The notes beneath the pieces were generated by a model. The model saw nothing but the letters and a program-made list of their open reading frames with translations, was not told the DNA's origin and did no database searches. Positions 19,297 to 29,136 of a DNA stretch of 64,000 bases are shown here, piece after piece; position 1 is the first letter of the stretch, and each line of letters starts with the position of its first letter. A program made the translations under genes and the position numbers. Source of the DNA: Nostoc indistinguendum CM1-VF10 (GTDB taxonomy: Bacteria; Cyanobacteriota; Cyanobacteriia; Cyanobacteriales; Nostocaceae); assembly GCA_019359215.1 (NCBI GenBank), contig JAHHHS010000014.1, forward strand, positions 62,001 to 126,000, given 5' to 3'.

Positions 19297-19550
19297 ATGA
19301 AAACATACACCAAACAAAAATTAACTTTCGATCAATTTTTGGAAGAGTGTCCAGAAGAAGGTTTATATGAACTTGTGGATGGAGAAATTGTAGAAGTGCG
19401 TGCAACTAGAAATCATGGTGATATCGCCAATTTTATCTTGTTTGGTTTAAATGATGAAATTAGACGATTAAACCTAAAGGTTCAGAACGAATTGTGCCAC
19501 GAACTTTTCCTGGACTGGCGTTAACAGCAGAGCAAATATTAACAGCTTAA
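19297..19550 (+). pseudogene. Uma2 family (DUF820) nuclease remnant with internal deletion and frameshift
   Basis: N-terminus LTFDQFLEECPEEGLYELVDGEIVEV; C-terminal FPGLALTAEQILTA* found in another frame up to 19550; the central domain is missing. Confidence 0.75.
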
Positions 19551-19565
19551 TCAAAATATTTTACA

Positions 19566-20528
19566 ATGGCTGAATTTTTCTCTACTTATGAATCACCAAT
19601 AGTCTACATGGTATTGGAGGCTTTATTAGGACTATCACTTTACTTACCGCTAATGGCTGGACAATTGTCTTTGGCTAGTCCTGGATTTTATGCTTTAGGT
19701 GGATATATTGCAGCGATTTTATCTACAAAAGTTTTTCCGTCTAGTAATAATTTATTTCCGATTCCATTACTTTTATTAGAAATGTTGATTGCTGGTTTAA
19801 TCTCCGGTATATTAGCCGTAATAGTTGGAATTCCAGCATTACGGTTGCGGGGAATTTATTTAGCGATCGCAACTATTGCTTTTGTAGAAGTATTGCGAGT
19901 TGTATCTTTAAATCTAGATATTACAGGCGGTGCTGTAGGAATTTTTGGGATTCCTCAACCATTCCAAAGCCAACTTGAATATTTATGGATTGCCATACCA
20001 TTACTATTAATTAGTATGGTGTTATTTTACCGTTTAGAACGTATTCGCACAGGTAGAGCATTCATCGCCATCCGTGAAGATGAATTAGCTGCCAGTGCAA
20101 TGGGCATTAACCCCACTTACTACAAAGTTTTAGCCTTTACTCTCGGAGCAATGCTTGCTGGAAGTGTAGGTGTAATTAGCGCTCATTTCCTCAATACCTG
20201 GAATGCTCGACAAGGTACTTTTGATGCTAGCATTACCTATTTAACAATTGTGTTAATTGGTGGTTCTAGAACTTTTTTAGGTTCGGTTGTCGGTGCTATT
20301 GTCTTGAAAGTATTATTAGAAATTATTTTACGAAGAATAGCCGATATAGCAGGATTACCCAATTGGTTAGCCCAATTCTTACGAGATGGGAGATTAATTA
20401 TTTATGGTATATTAATAGTCTTAGGAACTATATTTTTCCCCCAAGGCTTTGTTACTCCAGATATTTTGAGAAACTGTAAGAAGCAATTGACAAACTTGAT
20501 TTCTAAAACATTAAAACAGACAAGTTAA
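19566..20528 (+). CDS. branched-chain amino-acid ABC transporter permease (LivM/NatC-like)
   Basis: YLPLMAGQLSLASPGFYALGGYIAAI; RTGRAFIAIREDELAASAMGINPTYYKVLAFTLGA. Confidence 0.92.
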   Translation: MAEFFSTYESPIVYMVLEALLGLSLYLPLMAGQLSLASPGFYALGGYIAAILSTKVFPSSNNLFPIPLLLLEMLIAGLISGILAVIVGIPALRLRGIYLAIATIAFVEVLRVVSLNLDITGGAVGIFGIPQPFQSQLEYLWIAIPLLLISMVLFYRLERIRTGRAFIAIREDELAASAMGINPTYYKVLAFTLGAMLAGSVGVISAHFLNTWNARQGTFDASITYLTIVLIGGSRTFLGSVVGAIVLKVLLEIILRRIADIAGLPNWLAQFLRDGRLIIYGILIVLGTIFFPQGFVTPDILRNCKKQLTNLISKTLKQTS

Positions 20529-20595
20529 TAAATAGAATAAAAGTAACGAAAATTATGATTTGTGAAAAAGCAGCCGATTTAATTAAGGCAGCGCA

Positions 20596-21366
20596 ATGAC
20601 AAATAACATTGTTTTAGAAGCCAAATCACTAACTCGCCGTTTTGGGGGGTTAGTGGCGGTAAATAATGTATCTTTTACAGTCAATCAACATGAGATTTTT
20701 GGGTTAATTGGCCCTAACGGTGCTGGCAAAACAACACTGTTTAATTTGATTACAGCTTTTATTCCCCTTTCTAGTGGAGAATTACGCTATCAAGGTGCTA
20801 ACATTTCCCAACTACGCCCGGATCAAATTGCAGGTTTAGGTATCGCTCGGACTTTTCAAAATATTCGCTTATTTGGTGAATTATCAGCATTAGAAAATGT
20901 CATAATTGCCCGACATTTGGATAATAAAAGTAATGTATTAACAGGACTTTTGGGATTACCACCAGCGCGTCGGGAAGAGAAAAAAAGTAGGCGAAAAGCT
21001 TTACAATTATTAGATATGGTAGGCTTAAGCGATCGCGCTGACGAGAAAGCCAAAAACTTTGCCTACGGCGATCAGCGTCGGCTGGAAATTGCCCGCGCTT
21101 TAGCCCTAGAACCACAAATCTTACTTCTCGATGAACCTGCGGCGGGGATGAACCCCAACGAAAAGCAGCACCTGAGTGAATTTATCCGTAGTCTGCGAGA
21201 ACAGTTTAATTTAACAATTGTGCTGATTGAACACCATGTACCCTTGGTTATGGGTTTGTGCGATCGCATTGCAGTGTTAGATTTTGGGCAATTGATTGCA
21301 TTGGGTGAACCATCTGTAGTTAGAAACGATCCAGCCGTGATTGAAGCTTATTTGGGAAATGAATGA
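20596..21366 (+). CDS. ABC transporter ATP-binding protein (LivG/NatA-like)
   Basis: Walker A GPNGAGKTTLFNLITAF, ARTFQNIRLFGELSALENV, LLLDEPAAGMNP. Confidence 0.93.
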   Translation: MTNNIVLEAKSLTRRFGGLVAVNNVSFTVNQHEIFGLIGPNGAGKTTLFNLITAFIPLSSGELRYQGANISQLRPDQIAGLGIARTFQNIRLFGELSALENVIIARHLDNKSNVLTGLLGLPPARREEKKSRRKALQLLDMVGLSDRADEKAKNFAYGDQRRLEIARALALEPQILLLDEPAAGMNPNEKQHLSEFIRSLREQFNLTIVLIEHHVPLVMGLCDRIAVLDFGQLIALGEPSVVRNDPAVIEAYLGNE

Positions 21367-21381
21367 TAACTAAATTGAGAA

Positions 21382-22239
21382 TTATAAAATTTGTTGGAAT
21401 TCCTCAATAGTATTTGCAGTTACAACATTTCTTAAAATTGTCTTCAAACGCTCTAAATCCTGAATCTGGTTAATTTGTGGCATCAACTGTAAGGCGCGAT
21501 CGCTGAATTTCAATTCTAAATTAATTTCAATCGCAGAAAGTATTCCTCGCAGTTCGCCGCTTACTTCCCCGCGTGCTTCTCCTTCGCGTAAAACTTCTTG
21601 ATACCAAGGTGACTCGCGTAATACGGGCATATCCCACCTCATGATTTCTTGAACGAGCGTATTCTCTAAAACAAACGTAGCAAAAAAAGCTAGAACCGTT
21701 TCCAGTTGGTTTAGTTGTTCATCAGCACGGAGAATTTGCAATGCTTCTCTAATAATAGATTCATTTTCACCACCTTTGAGAATGAGTACAAATGGCAGTA
21801 AGGATGGTAAGGGTTGTTGAAAAGCAATATTGACATCAATTTCCCACAGGTTAATTACCCGATAATCTTGTATTGCCCGTAATCCTGCAATATTTGATGT
21901 AAAGCTTGTGGGTATTTCGTTGTTACCAGTTTTAAGAATATTGATCAGAACGGGATATGTTGGTAAGTTATATTTTTCTTCTGCAAGTGCAGCATAAGCA
22001 CGCATCCGACGTGGCATTTGGGATTGATAGCGTAATTGCAATTCGTTGAGAAGCAAAAATTCTCCGTGTTGGGGACTACTGACACGGATTAAAACATCAC
22101 TTTCCCGGCTAATCCACTGAAATTCACTATTTAGAATTTCCCCAGCAACAACATCAGGAATCTGCGTTACCCATCTTACTCAGTTATTGGGTGCGAGGCT
22201 GATTAATTTTTTGGTGCTTACATCAGCAGGCCTTGTCAT
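21382..22239 (-). pseudogene. Rpn family recombination-promoting nuclease/putative transposase, inactivated by premature TGA
   Basis: ORF 21382..22056 is extended in frame to ATG at 22239: MTRPADVSTKKLISLAPNN*VRWVTQIPDVVAGEILNSEFQWISRESDVLI..., aligned to the paralogue INLAPDAWVQWVTQRPEVV (W->TGA). Confidence 0.85.
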
Positions 22240-22439
22240 CAGGGTATAGATGCTCTCAATAAGTAAGATTTATCGTAACTTGAAGTGTGGCATTACACTA
22301 AATAATTTTGTAATACATAAAGCGATCGGCCTACAGCCCTTCTCCTAAAGGAGACGCTACGCGAACGGGCATCCTACGGCAGGCGTTGGCAAAGCCATCG
22401 CTTTCGTGTTTAATAAAAGCAAATTTGCTAAGTTCCTAT

Positions 22440-22515
22440 ATTGAATTCGGGCAGTCGTTTATTGAATTCGGGCAGTTGTTGATTGAATTCGGGCAGTCGT
22501 TGATTTAATTCGGCT
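22440..22515. repeat. 21-bp tandem repeat, ~3.6 copies
   Basis: attgaattcgggcagtcgttt / attgaattcgggcagttgttg / attgaattcgggcagtcgttg / atttaattcggc. Confidence 0.9.
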
Positions 22516-22639
22516 AGCCACAAAGTGCTTACGCACCCTTAAACGTGGTTTTAGCGACTCTTTGATACTACTGTATTGTCCTCGTAGAGGAGTCGCGCAG
22601 AAGCCCACATTCTCCGTCGATAGGAGTGTGTAGAGTATG

Positions 22640-23491
22640 TCACGCAGATATAATTGTGAGAAATTCGTCTAAAGAATTCACTGCGATCGCACTATCCATT
22701 AAATTTTCTAATCTTTCCACACTTTCACCCTCAAGCCTTGCTTCCACTTCATGAGGAATTTCACCAAAACGTCGTCGCAATACTCGGATTAACTGCCGTT
22801 GTACACCTTGCTGAAGGCCTAGCTGAATACCTCTTTGCTCAATTTCCTGATACCAAGGCGATTCTCGCAATACTGCCATATCCCACCTCATGATTTGCTG
22901 CACTAAAGGCGTGTCTAACACAAAGCTAGCAAAAAATGCCAGCAATGATTCTAATTGGTTCAACTGTTCATCTGCTCGTAGCGCCTGTAGTGCGCGTTGC
23001 ACAACTGATACCTCTCCCCCTCCTCGCAGGATTGGCACAAAGGGTAACAATGATGGTAGTGGTTGATCAAACACTATTGCAGCATCGATTTCCCACAAAT
23101 TAATCACGCGATAATCTTGGATAGCACGTAATCCCAAAAATTCCTGCTCGTAACTACTGGCAATAGTTAAGGTGGATGGAGGCGGTAAAATGTTAACGAG
23201 TACTGGGTAAGTTGGCAATCGGTAGCGTTCTTGTGCCAAGGCAGCATAAGCTCTCATGCGTAGAGGCATCTGTGCCGTGTAACGCAACTGTAGTTCGTTA
23301 AGTACTAGAAAATCTCCGTGAGTAGCACTGTATGCTTTCACCAACACATCTGTCTCCCGGCTAATCCAGTGAAATTCAGAACCAAGAATTTCTTTCGCCA
23401 CGACTTCAGGACGCTGTGTCACCCACTGTACCCATGCATCGGGAGCTAAATTAATTAGTCGCTTGCTACCAATATCTGTTACTTTTGCCAC
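22640..23491 (-). CDS. Rpn family recombination-promoting nuclease/putative transposase
   Basis: SEFHWISRETDVLVKAYSATHGDFLVLNELQLRY (PD-(D/E)XK-type core); paralogue of 21382-22239. Confidence 0.85.
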   Translation of the reverse strand: MAKVTDIGSKRLINLAPDAWVQWVTQRPEVVAKEILGSEFHWISRETDVLVKAYSATHGDFLVLNELQLRYTAQMPLRMRAYAALAQERYRLPTYPVLVNILPPPSTLTIASSYEQEFLGLRAIQDYRVINLWEIDAAIVFDQPLPSLLPFVPILRGGGEVSVVQRALQALRADEQLNQLESLLAFFASFVLDTPLVQQIMRWDMAVLRESPWYQEIEQRGIQLGLQQGVQRQLIRVLRRRFGEIPHEVEARLEGESVERLENLMDSAIAVNSLDEFLTIISA

Positions 23492-23668
23492 AGGACGCTT
23501 GATATCTTTATCAGTAATTAATGGTACATCAGAAAGATTGCAATATTCTGGCGTTGGTTTTTAAGTTGAAGCAATGTTTACGATAGAGTACACTGATGCA
23601 CTCTTTTAAGAAATGTATGATTGATGTATGTTAGGTTTTGAATCAAGATTTCTGGATGTAAACCGCCG

Positions 23669-24400
23669 ATGAAAGCCGATAGTAAACCAAACTATACAAT
23701 TTTAGAAGTTCAAGAACTTGATGTTAATTATGGCGGTATCCAAGCTCTCAAAAAAATTAATTTAATTATTCAAAAAGGCGAGGTAGTTACTCTAATTGGT
23801 GCTAATGGTGCTGGTAAAACTACTACACTCCGCGCCATATCTAAAGTAGTTAATCCTAAGAGTGGCGGAATTATCTATAATGGACATAATATTACCCGCC
23901 GCCAAACTCACGAAGTTGTACAACTTGGGATTGCCCATTGTCCTGAAGGACGGAGAGTATTAGCTAGGCAAACAGTATTTGATAACTTACTTTTGGGTGC
24001 TTATATTCGTTCCAATCAAGCAGAGATAAAAGCAGATATTCAGCGCCAATTTGAGCTATTTCCGCGTTTGTCACAAAGACGCAATCAACTAGCAGGAACT
24101 CTTAGCGGTGGTGAACAACAAATGTTAGCGATCGCACGGGCTGTCATGAGTAAACCACAGCTATTACTTTTAGACGAGCCTAGCTTAGGTTTAGCACCTG
24201 CGATCGTCCGAGAAATCTTCTCCATTATTGAAAATCTTCGTGCTACAGGCGTGACTATTTTGTTAGTTGAGCAAAATGCTAATTTGGCGCTGCAAATTGC
24301 CGATCGCGGTTATGTTTTAGAAGCTGGTTCTATAACTTTAACAGGCGCAGCATCAGAATTAATTAGTCATGAGCGAGTTAAAAAAGCTTATTTAGGGTAA
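23669..24400 (+). CDS. ABC transporter ATP-binding protein (LivF/NatE-like)
   Basis: GANGAGKTTTLRAIS, CPEGRRVLARQTVFDNLLLGAY, LSGGEQQMLAIARAVMSKPQLLLLDEPSLGLAP. Confidence 0.93.
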   Translation: MKADSKPNYTILEVQELDVNYGGIQALKKINLIIQKGEVVTLIGANGAGKTTTLRAISKVVNPKSGGIIYNGHNITRRQTHEVVQLGIAHCPEGRRVLARQTVFDNLLLGAYIRSNQAEIKADIQRQFELFPRLSQRRNQLAGTLSGGEQQMLAIARAVMSKPQLLLLDEPSLGLAPAIVREIFSIIENLRATGVTILLVEQNANLALQIADRGYVLEAGSITLTGAASELISHERVKKAYLG

Positions 24401-24414
24401 TTAAATCAAAATTT

Positions 24415-24993
24415 TTGAGATACAAACAGATGGTAAAATCACCAACTAAACCCCTAACTTTAGAAGATTTTTTGAAACTACCAGAAACAAAGCCTAGCTC
24501 AGAATACATCAACGGTCAAATTATTCAAAAGCCAATGCCTCAAGGAAAACATAGTATTCTTCAGGGTGAACTAGTTAGTAATATCAATTCTATAGCTAAA
24601 CCTCAAAAATTTGCCCTTGCTTTCCCAGAATTGCGGTGTACTTTTGGCGGACGTTCAATTGTACCAGATGTAGCTGTGTTTGCTTGGGAACGAATTCCCC
24701 TAGATGAACGTGGAGATGTGGCTAATGTCTTCAATACTTATCCAGACTGGACAATTGAGATTCTTTCACTAGATCAAAGCCAGACTAAAGTAACCGGAAA
24801 TATTCTACATTGTTTAAAACATGGTAGCCGCTTCGGTTGGTTAATAGATCCCGATGAGCGTTCTGTTTTAGTTTATCCACCAAAGCAGCAACCAGAACTT
24901 TTACAAGAAGAACAAGAAATATTACCAGTTCCCGATTTAGTTAGCGGCTTTCAATTAACTGTAGGGCAACTATTTGGATGGTTGAAGTTATAA
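24415..24993 (+). CDS. Uma2 family endonuclease (DUF820)
   Basis: LTLEDFLKLPETKPSSEYINGQIIQKPMPQGKHS; VPDVAVFAWERIP; FGWLIDPDERSVLVYPP. Confidence 0.9.
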   Translation: MRYKQMVKSPTKPLTLEDFLKLPETKPSSEYINGQIIQKPMPQGKHSILQGELVSNINSIAKPQKFALAFPELRCTFGGRSIVPDVAVFAWERIPLDERGDVANVFNTYPDWTIEILSLDQSQTKVTGNILHCLKHGSRFGWLIDPDERSVLVYPPKQQPELLQEEQEILPVPDLVSGFQLTVGQLFGWLKL

Positions 24994-25138
24994 GCAATTG
25001 TATATATTCATATCTAGCTTTGGGAATACTAAAGAGATGGCTAAAATCACCCTATCTTACTTGCTATCAAACTAGAGACGCTTGATCAATATTACCTTGT
25101 AACAATTCTCTTGTTGATAGTATTGTTGCTACTGGAAT

Positions 25139-25504
25139 TTGTCACCTGAAAAGCTTATGTCATTTACAGATAGATTTAACCAACTTGTAGCAATTTTTTC
25201 TAATGAACTGAGTGTGCAAACAAAAGATATTACTCTTAATACGCGGCTTCGGGAAGACCTCAAAATAGATGGTGATGATGTTGATACACTATTTTTTAAA
25301 ATTGCTGAACAGTTTGGTGTAGATTGGCAGGGGTTTGTATCTTACCGCTACTTCCATGAAGAAGCACATTTATTTTCTCTACTTTTTGAGTATTACTATC
25401 GCAAACGTCACGGTACGCTCAAAACAATTACCGTCAGCCATTTACTATCAGTTATTGAGTGTGGAGTTTGGTTTGAACCGTCCCAATCTGATATTTACAT
25501 TTGA
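25139..25504 (+). CDS. DUF1493-like (acyl-carrier-like) protein
   Basis: TRLREDLKIDGDDVDTLFFKIAEQFGVDWQGFVSYRYFHEE...ITVSHLLSVIECGVW. Confidence 0.6.
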   Translation: MSPEKLMSFTDRFNQLVAIFSNELSVQTKDITLNTRLREDLKIDGDDVDTLFFKIAEQFGVDWQGFVSYRYFHEEAHLFSLLFEYYYRKRHGTLKTITVSHLLSVIECGVWFEPSQSDIYI

Positions 25505-25668
25505 GTTCATTACACAATCTTAACTAATTTATACTTATAAGTTTTCCTCATTATTAGTATTATTAAATATTATTACGATTTTTGTCCTATATTAATATTT
25601 GCAGCCCTCCTTGCAGATATCTATATTTGTTTAGCGGCGAATTCTATTCACCGGAATAATTACAACCT

Positions 25669-26316
25669 ATGAGTCAAATAGTCTGGATCGCAAGACACGC
25701 CAACCGCCTAGATTTCGTAAACCCCGATTGGTTTCTCACCGCCAAACGACGCTACGATCCACCGTTGTCTGATGACGGTATGGTGCAGGCACAACAGTTA
25801 GCAAAGCGCTTAAAAGGAGAAAATATTAGCCATATTTTCGCTTCTCCTTTCCTGCGAACCGTACAAACGGCAAACGCAGTTGCAGAAGTGCTAAACTTAC
25901 CGATCAAATTGGAAACAGGTTTGAGTGAATGGCTAAATCCAGCTTGGATGACAGAAGAACCTGAAAGACTCTCAACTCCAGCGTTAGCAGAATTATTCCC
26001 CAGAATTGATACCAGCTATACTTCGCGCATCGCCGCCAAATATCCTGAAACTCACGAAAAAGTCCGAGAACGTTCTGGGCAAACTGCTAGATGTTTAGCT
26101 ACTGAGTTCTTCCCACAGCATATCCTGCTAGTAGCTCATGGTGCATCTGTGTTGGGGGGAGCAATGGGGCTAGTGGGGGAAATTGCCAAAACAGAAGTCA
26201 AAGCTTCTCTATGTTCCCTGGTAAAAGTCGTGCGCGAAGATCCAGAATGGTTGCTAGAACTAAAGGGAGATACTTCCCATTTAACCCACATAGAGGAAGT
26301 GATTCGATTTGCTTAA
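25669..26316 (+). CDS. histidine phosphatase family protein
   Basis: IVWIARHANRLDF (RHxN/G), HIFASPFLRTVQTANAVAEVL, ILLVAHGAS. Confidence 0.9.
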   Translation: MSQIVWIARHANRLDFVNPDWFLTAKRRYDPPLSDDGMVQAQQLAKRLKGENISHIFASPFLRTVQTANAVAEVLNLPIKLETGLSEWLNPAWMTEEPERLSTPALAELFPRIDTSYTSRIAAKYPETHEKVRERSGQTARCLATEFFPQHILLVAHGASVLGGAMGLVGEIAKTEVKASLCSLVKVVREDPEWLLELKGDTSHLTHIEEVIRFA

Positions 26317-26399
26317 ACCTCTGATAGATATTTGCTTTCATGGCTTCTGCTACGTTGGGTATATCTTACAAATAAGCAATTAATTCGCGAATAAATTCT

Positions 26400-27425
26400 A
26401 TGACATTGTTACTAGCAGGAGACATCGGCGGTACGAAAACTATTCTGCGATTGGCTGAAACATCAGATTCAGCAGGTTTACATACTATTTATCAGGAAAG
26501 TTACCTTAGTGCCGATTTTCCTGATTTAGTACCGATAGTGCAGCAGTTTTTGGCCGAAGCTAATACACCAATACCAGAAAAGGCTTGTTTTGCGATCGCA
26601 GGCCCCATTGTCAAAAATACTGCCAAACTAACCAATTTAATTTGGTTTCTGGATACCGAACGTCTACAGCAAGAATTGGGTATCCCGCATATTTCTTTGA
26701 TTAATGACTTTGCAGCGATTGGCTATGGTATTTTAGGTTTACAAAGACAAGACTTGCTGACGTTGCAAGTTGGCAAATCTCAACCCGAAGCACCTATTGC
26801 AATTATTGGTGCTGGTACTGGCTTAGGACAAGGATTTTTAATTAAGCAGGGAAGCCACTATCAAGTCTTTCCCTCAGAAGGTGGACACGCTGATTTTGCA
26901 CCTCGGAACGAGATCGAGTTTCAACTGTTGAAATACCTGTTAGGTAAACATGATATCCAGCGCATTTCTGTGGAACGGGTAGTTTCTGGAATGGGAATTG
27001 TAGCAATTTATCAATTTTTGCGCGATCGCAAATTTGCAGCAGAATCACCAGACATTGCCCAAATCGTCAGAACTTGGGAACAAGAAGCCGGACAAGAAGA
27101 GAAAAGTGTTGATCCTGGTGCTGCTATTGGGAAAGCAGCCTTGCAAGGTAGCGATCGCCTTTCGGAACAAACTTTGCAATTATTTATAGAGGCTTATGGT
27201 GCAGAAGCCGGCAATCTCGCCCTTAAACTTTTACCTTATGGTGGCTTATACATCGCTGGTGGGATTGCGCCTAAAATCCTACCCTTAATCCAAAATAGCG
27301 GTTTCTTATTAAATTTCACTCAAAAAGGCAGAATGCGCCGCCTCCTCGAAGAGATACCCGTGTATATTATCCTCAACCAGCAAGTGGGACTAATAGGTGC
27401 TGTTTTATGTGCTGCTAGGTTATAA
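26400..27425 (+). CDS. glk: glucokinase
   Basis: LLAGDIGGTKTILRLAE, ISLINDFAAIGYGILGL, IIGAGTGLGQGFL, GLYIAGGIAPKILP. Confidence 0.92.
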   Translation: MTLLLAGDIGGTKTILRLAETSDSAGLHTIYQESYLSADFPDLVPIVQQFLAEANTPIPEKACFAIAGPIVKNTAKLTNLIWFLDTERLQQELGIPHISLINDFAAIGYGILGLQRQDLLTLQVGKSQPEAPIAIIGAGTGLGQGFLIKQGSHYQVFPSEGGHADFAPRNEIEFQLLKYLLGKHDIQRISVERVVSGMGIVAIYQFLRDRKFAAESPDIAQIVRTWEQEAGQEEKSVDPGAAIGKAALQGSDRLSEQTLQLFIEAYGAEAGNLALKLLPYGGLYIAGGIAPKILPLIQNSGFLLNFTQKGRMRRLLEEIPVYIILNQQVGLIGAVLCAARL

Positions 27426-27469
27426 CAGCTAGCATCATCAGTAATATCTGCATCTCGAAAGCAAAAAAT

Positions 27470-28087
27470 ATGACAATTAAGAGCCTGTTGCCCTTACTCG
27501 CTGCCACCTTTGTTTGCGGTGGATCTGTTCTCGTGGAGGCACGTCAACCCAAAACTCCGACGACTGTTGTTAAACCCAAACCAAAGGTTACTCAACCCGT
27601 GCAGCCACAATGGAAATTATACACGGCTCCAGATGGGCGGTTTACTATTTTGATGCCGGGAAGCCCCGACAGAAATACCCAATCCCAAAAAACTTACATG
27701 GGGGAAATTGACTTAGAAATATTTGTCGCTCAACCACCAAAACAGCAAGTAGCTTATGTAATTGCTTACAATGATTTTCCTTATAGTTACGGTCAAATAA
27801 CTGACCCCCAAACTGTACTTAATAATGCGCGGGATATGGCTTTAAAGACTACGAAAAGTAATTTAATTAGTCAGCGAAATATTCGTAGTTCTAATAATCA
27901 TCCTGGTAAAGAAATTGAGTACATCAATTCTGGAGGGAAAATCACTAAAAGTAGGATGTATGTTGCCGAAGGAAGATTGTATCAGGTAATGGCAATAACT
28001 ACAAAAAAACAGCAGAAGACATTAGCTAAAACCATTACGGGATATTTAAATTCTTTCCATGTGGTTTTGAAAAAACCAAATAACTAA
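27470..28087 (+). CDS. hypothetical secreted protein
   Basis: signal peptide, then WKLYTAPDGRFTILMPGSPDRNTQSQKTY. Confidence 0.7.
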   Translation: MTIKSLLPLLAATFVCGGSVLVEARQPKTPTTVVKPKPKVTQPVQPQWKLYTAPDGRFTILMPGSPDRNTQSQKTYMGEIDLEIFVAQPPKQQVAYVIAYNDFPYSYGQITDPQTVLNNARDMALKTTKSNLISQRNIRSSNNHPGKEIEYINSGGKITKSRMYVAEGRLYQVMAITTKKQQKTLAKTITGYLNSFHVVLKKPNN

Positions 28088-28120
28088 TAGCAATTCTGTA
28101 TGAAGATGCACATAATCAGT

Positions 28121-28139
28121 CCCCCCTTGTGAAGGGGGG
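28121..28139. repeat. CCCCCCTT-gtg-AAGGGGGG hairpin
   Basis: perfect 8-bp arms; downstream of 27470..28087 CDS; a similar block occurs at ~14791-14815. Confidence 0.7.
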
Positions 28140-28379
28140 TAAATATATGCAGCTTCACAAAGAAACGGTATAAGGCAATTTCTGTTAATAAATCTACCGT
28201 CGCCGTTAGTTTCGACTTCTCTGCGAGATGCTACGCGAACGCTCAACCAACTAAGTCATTGAGAGTTGAGCGACTCCTTAAAGGAAGAGAGAAATAGAAG
28301 TGAGGTTTTTCAGATACCGTGAAAAGTCAGATTCCCTACACCCCACACCCCGCCCCGAAGGGGCATGTAAAGCTTCATC

Positions 28380-29069
28380 CTACATTGAGGAAGCACCGAA
28401 ACGATAACCTTTGCCGTAGACTGTGTGAATCAGCGCAGTTTCTCTACCTACCTCAATCTTACGGCGCAGCAAACGAATTAATGCCGCGATCACATTACTA
28501 CTAGGTTGTTCTTCCTCTGGCCACAAATTTTGCATAATCTGGGCATGAGTCATTAGTTGTCCAGTGTGTTCCATAAAATATTGCAGCAGCTGGCTTTCTT
28601 TTTGCGATAGCTCAATTATTCGTCCTTGGCGATAGGCTACTTGATTTTCCCAATCGAGTTCTAAATCACCTACAGTTAAACGTCCGGTGGTGGTTTCATA
28701 AGTTTGGGAACCGGAACGACGCAATAAAGCACGGACTCTAGCTAATAACTCCCGCAGTTCAAAAGGTTTAACTAGATAGTCATCCGCACCAGCATCTAAA
28801 CCTTGTACGCGGTCATCTAGAGTATCCTTAGCTGTGAGAAACAGCACGGGAGTGGTTTTGCCTTGCCGTCGCAATTGCTGACAAATCTCTAACCCCGTTT
28901 TTCCTGGCAGCATCCAATCTAAAATTAGTAGGTCATAACTGCCTGTTTGTGCATGTTCGTTGCCACTTGTGCCATCGTAAGCGGCATCTACAATGTAACC
29001 CTCACGAGTTAATAAGCGACTCAAGGGTTCAGTTAATTCAACTTCATCATCAACTAATAAAATTCTCAT
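28380..29069 (-). CDS. OmpR-family response regulator (RppA-like)
   Basis: MRILLVDDEVELTEPLSRLL...LILDWMLPGKTGLEIC...LFLTAKDTLDDRVQGLDAGADDYLVKPFELREL; C-terminal winged HTH. Confidence 0.9.
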   Translation of the reverse strand: MRILLVDDEVELTEPLSRLLTREGYIVDAAYDGTSGNEHAQTGSYDLLILDWMLPGKTGLEICQQLRRQGKTTPVLFLTAKDTLDDRVQGLDAGADDYLVKPFELRELLARVRALLRRSGSQTYETTTGRLTVGDLELDWENQVAYRQGRIIELSQKESQLLQYFMEHTGQLMTHAQIMQNLWPEEEQPSSNVIAALIRLLRRKIEVGRETALIHTVYGKGYRFGASSM

Positions 29070-29136
29070 GCTGCTTGTGGTAAGCATATAGAGATATTAT
29101 TCAACTGCCAGAACGCCAAGGATATTAAGAAAAAGA

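Noticed and set aside
22440-22515. Possible CRISPR-like or origin iteron array
   Set aside because: Only ~3.6 contiguous 21-bp units with no spacers and no rep/dnaA gene adjacent; kept only as a tandem repeat.
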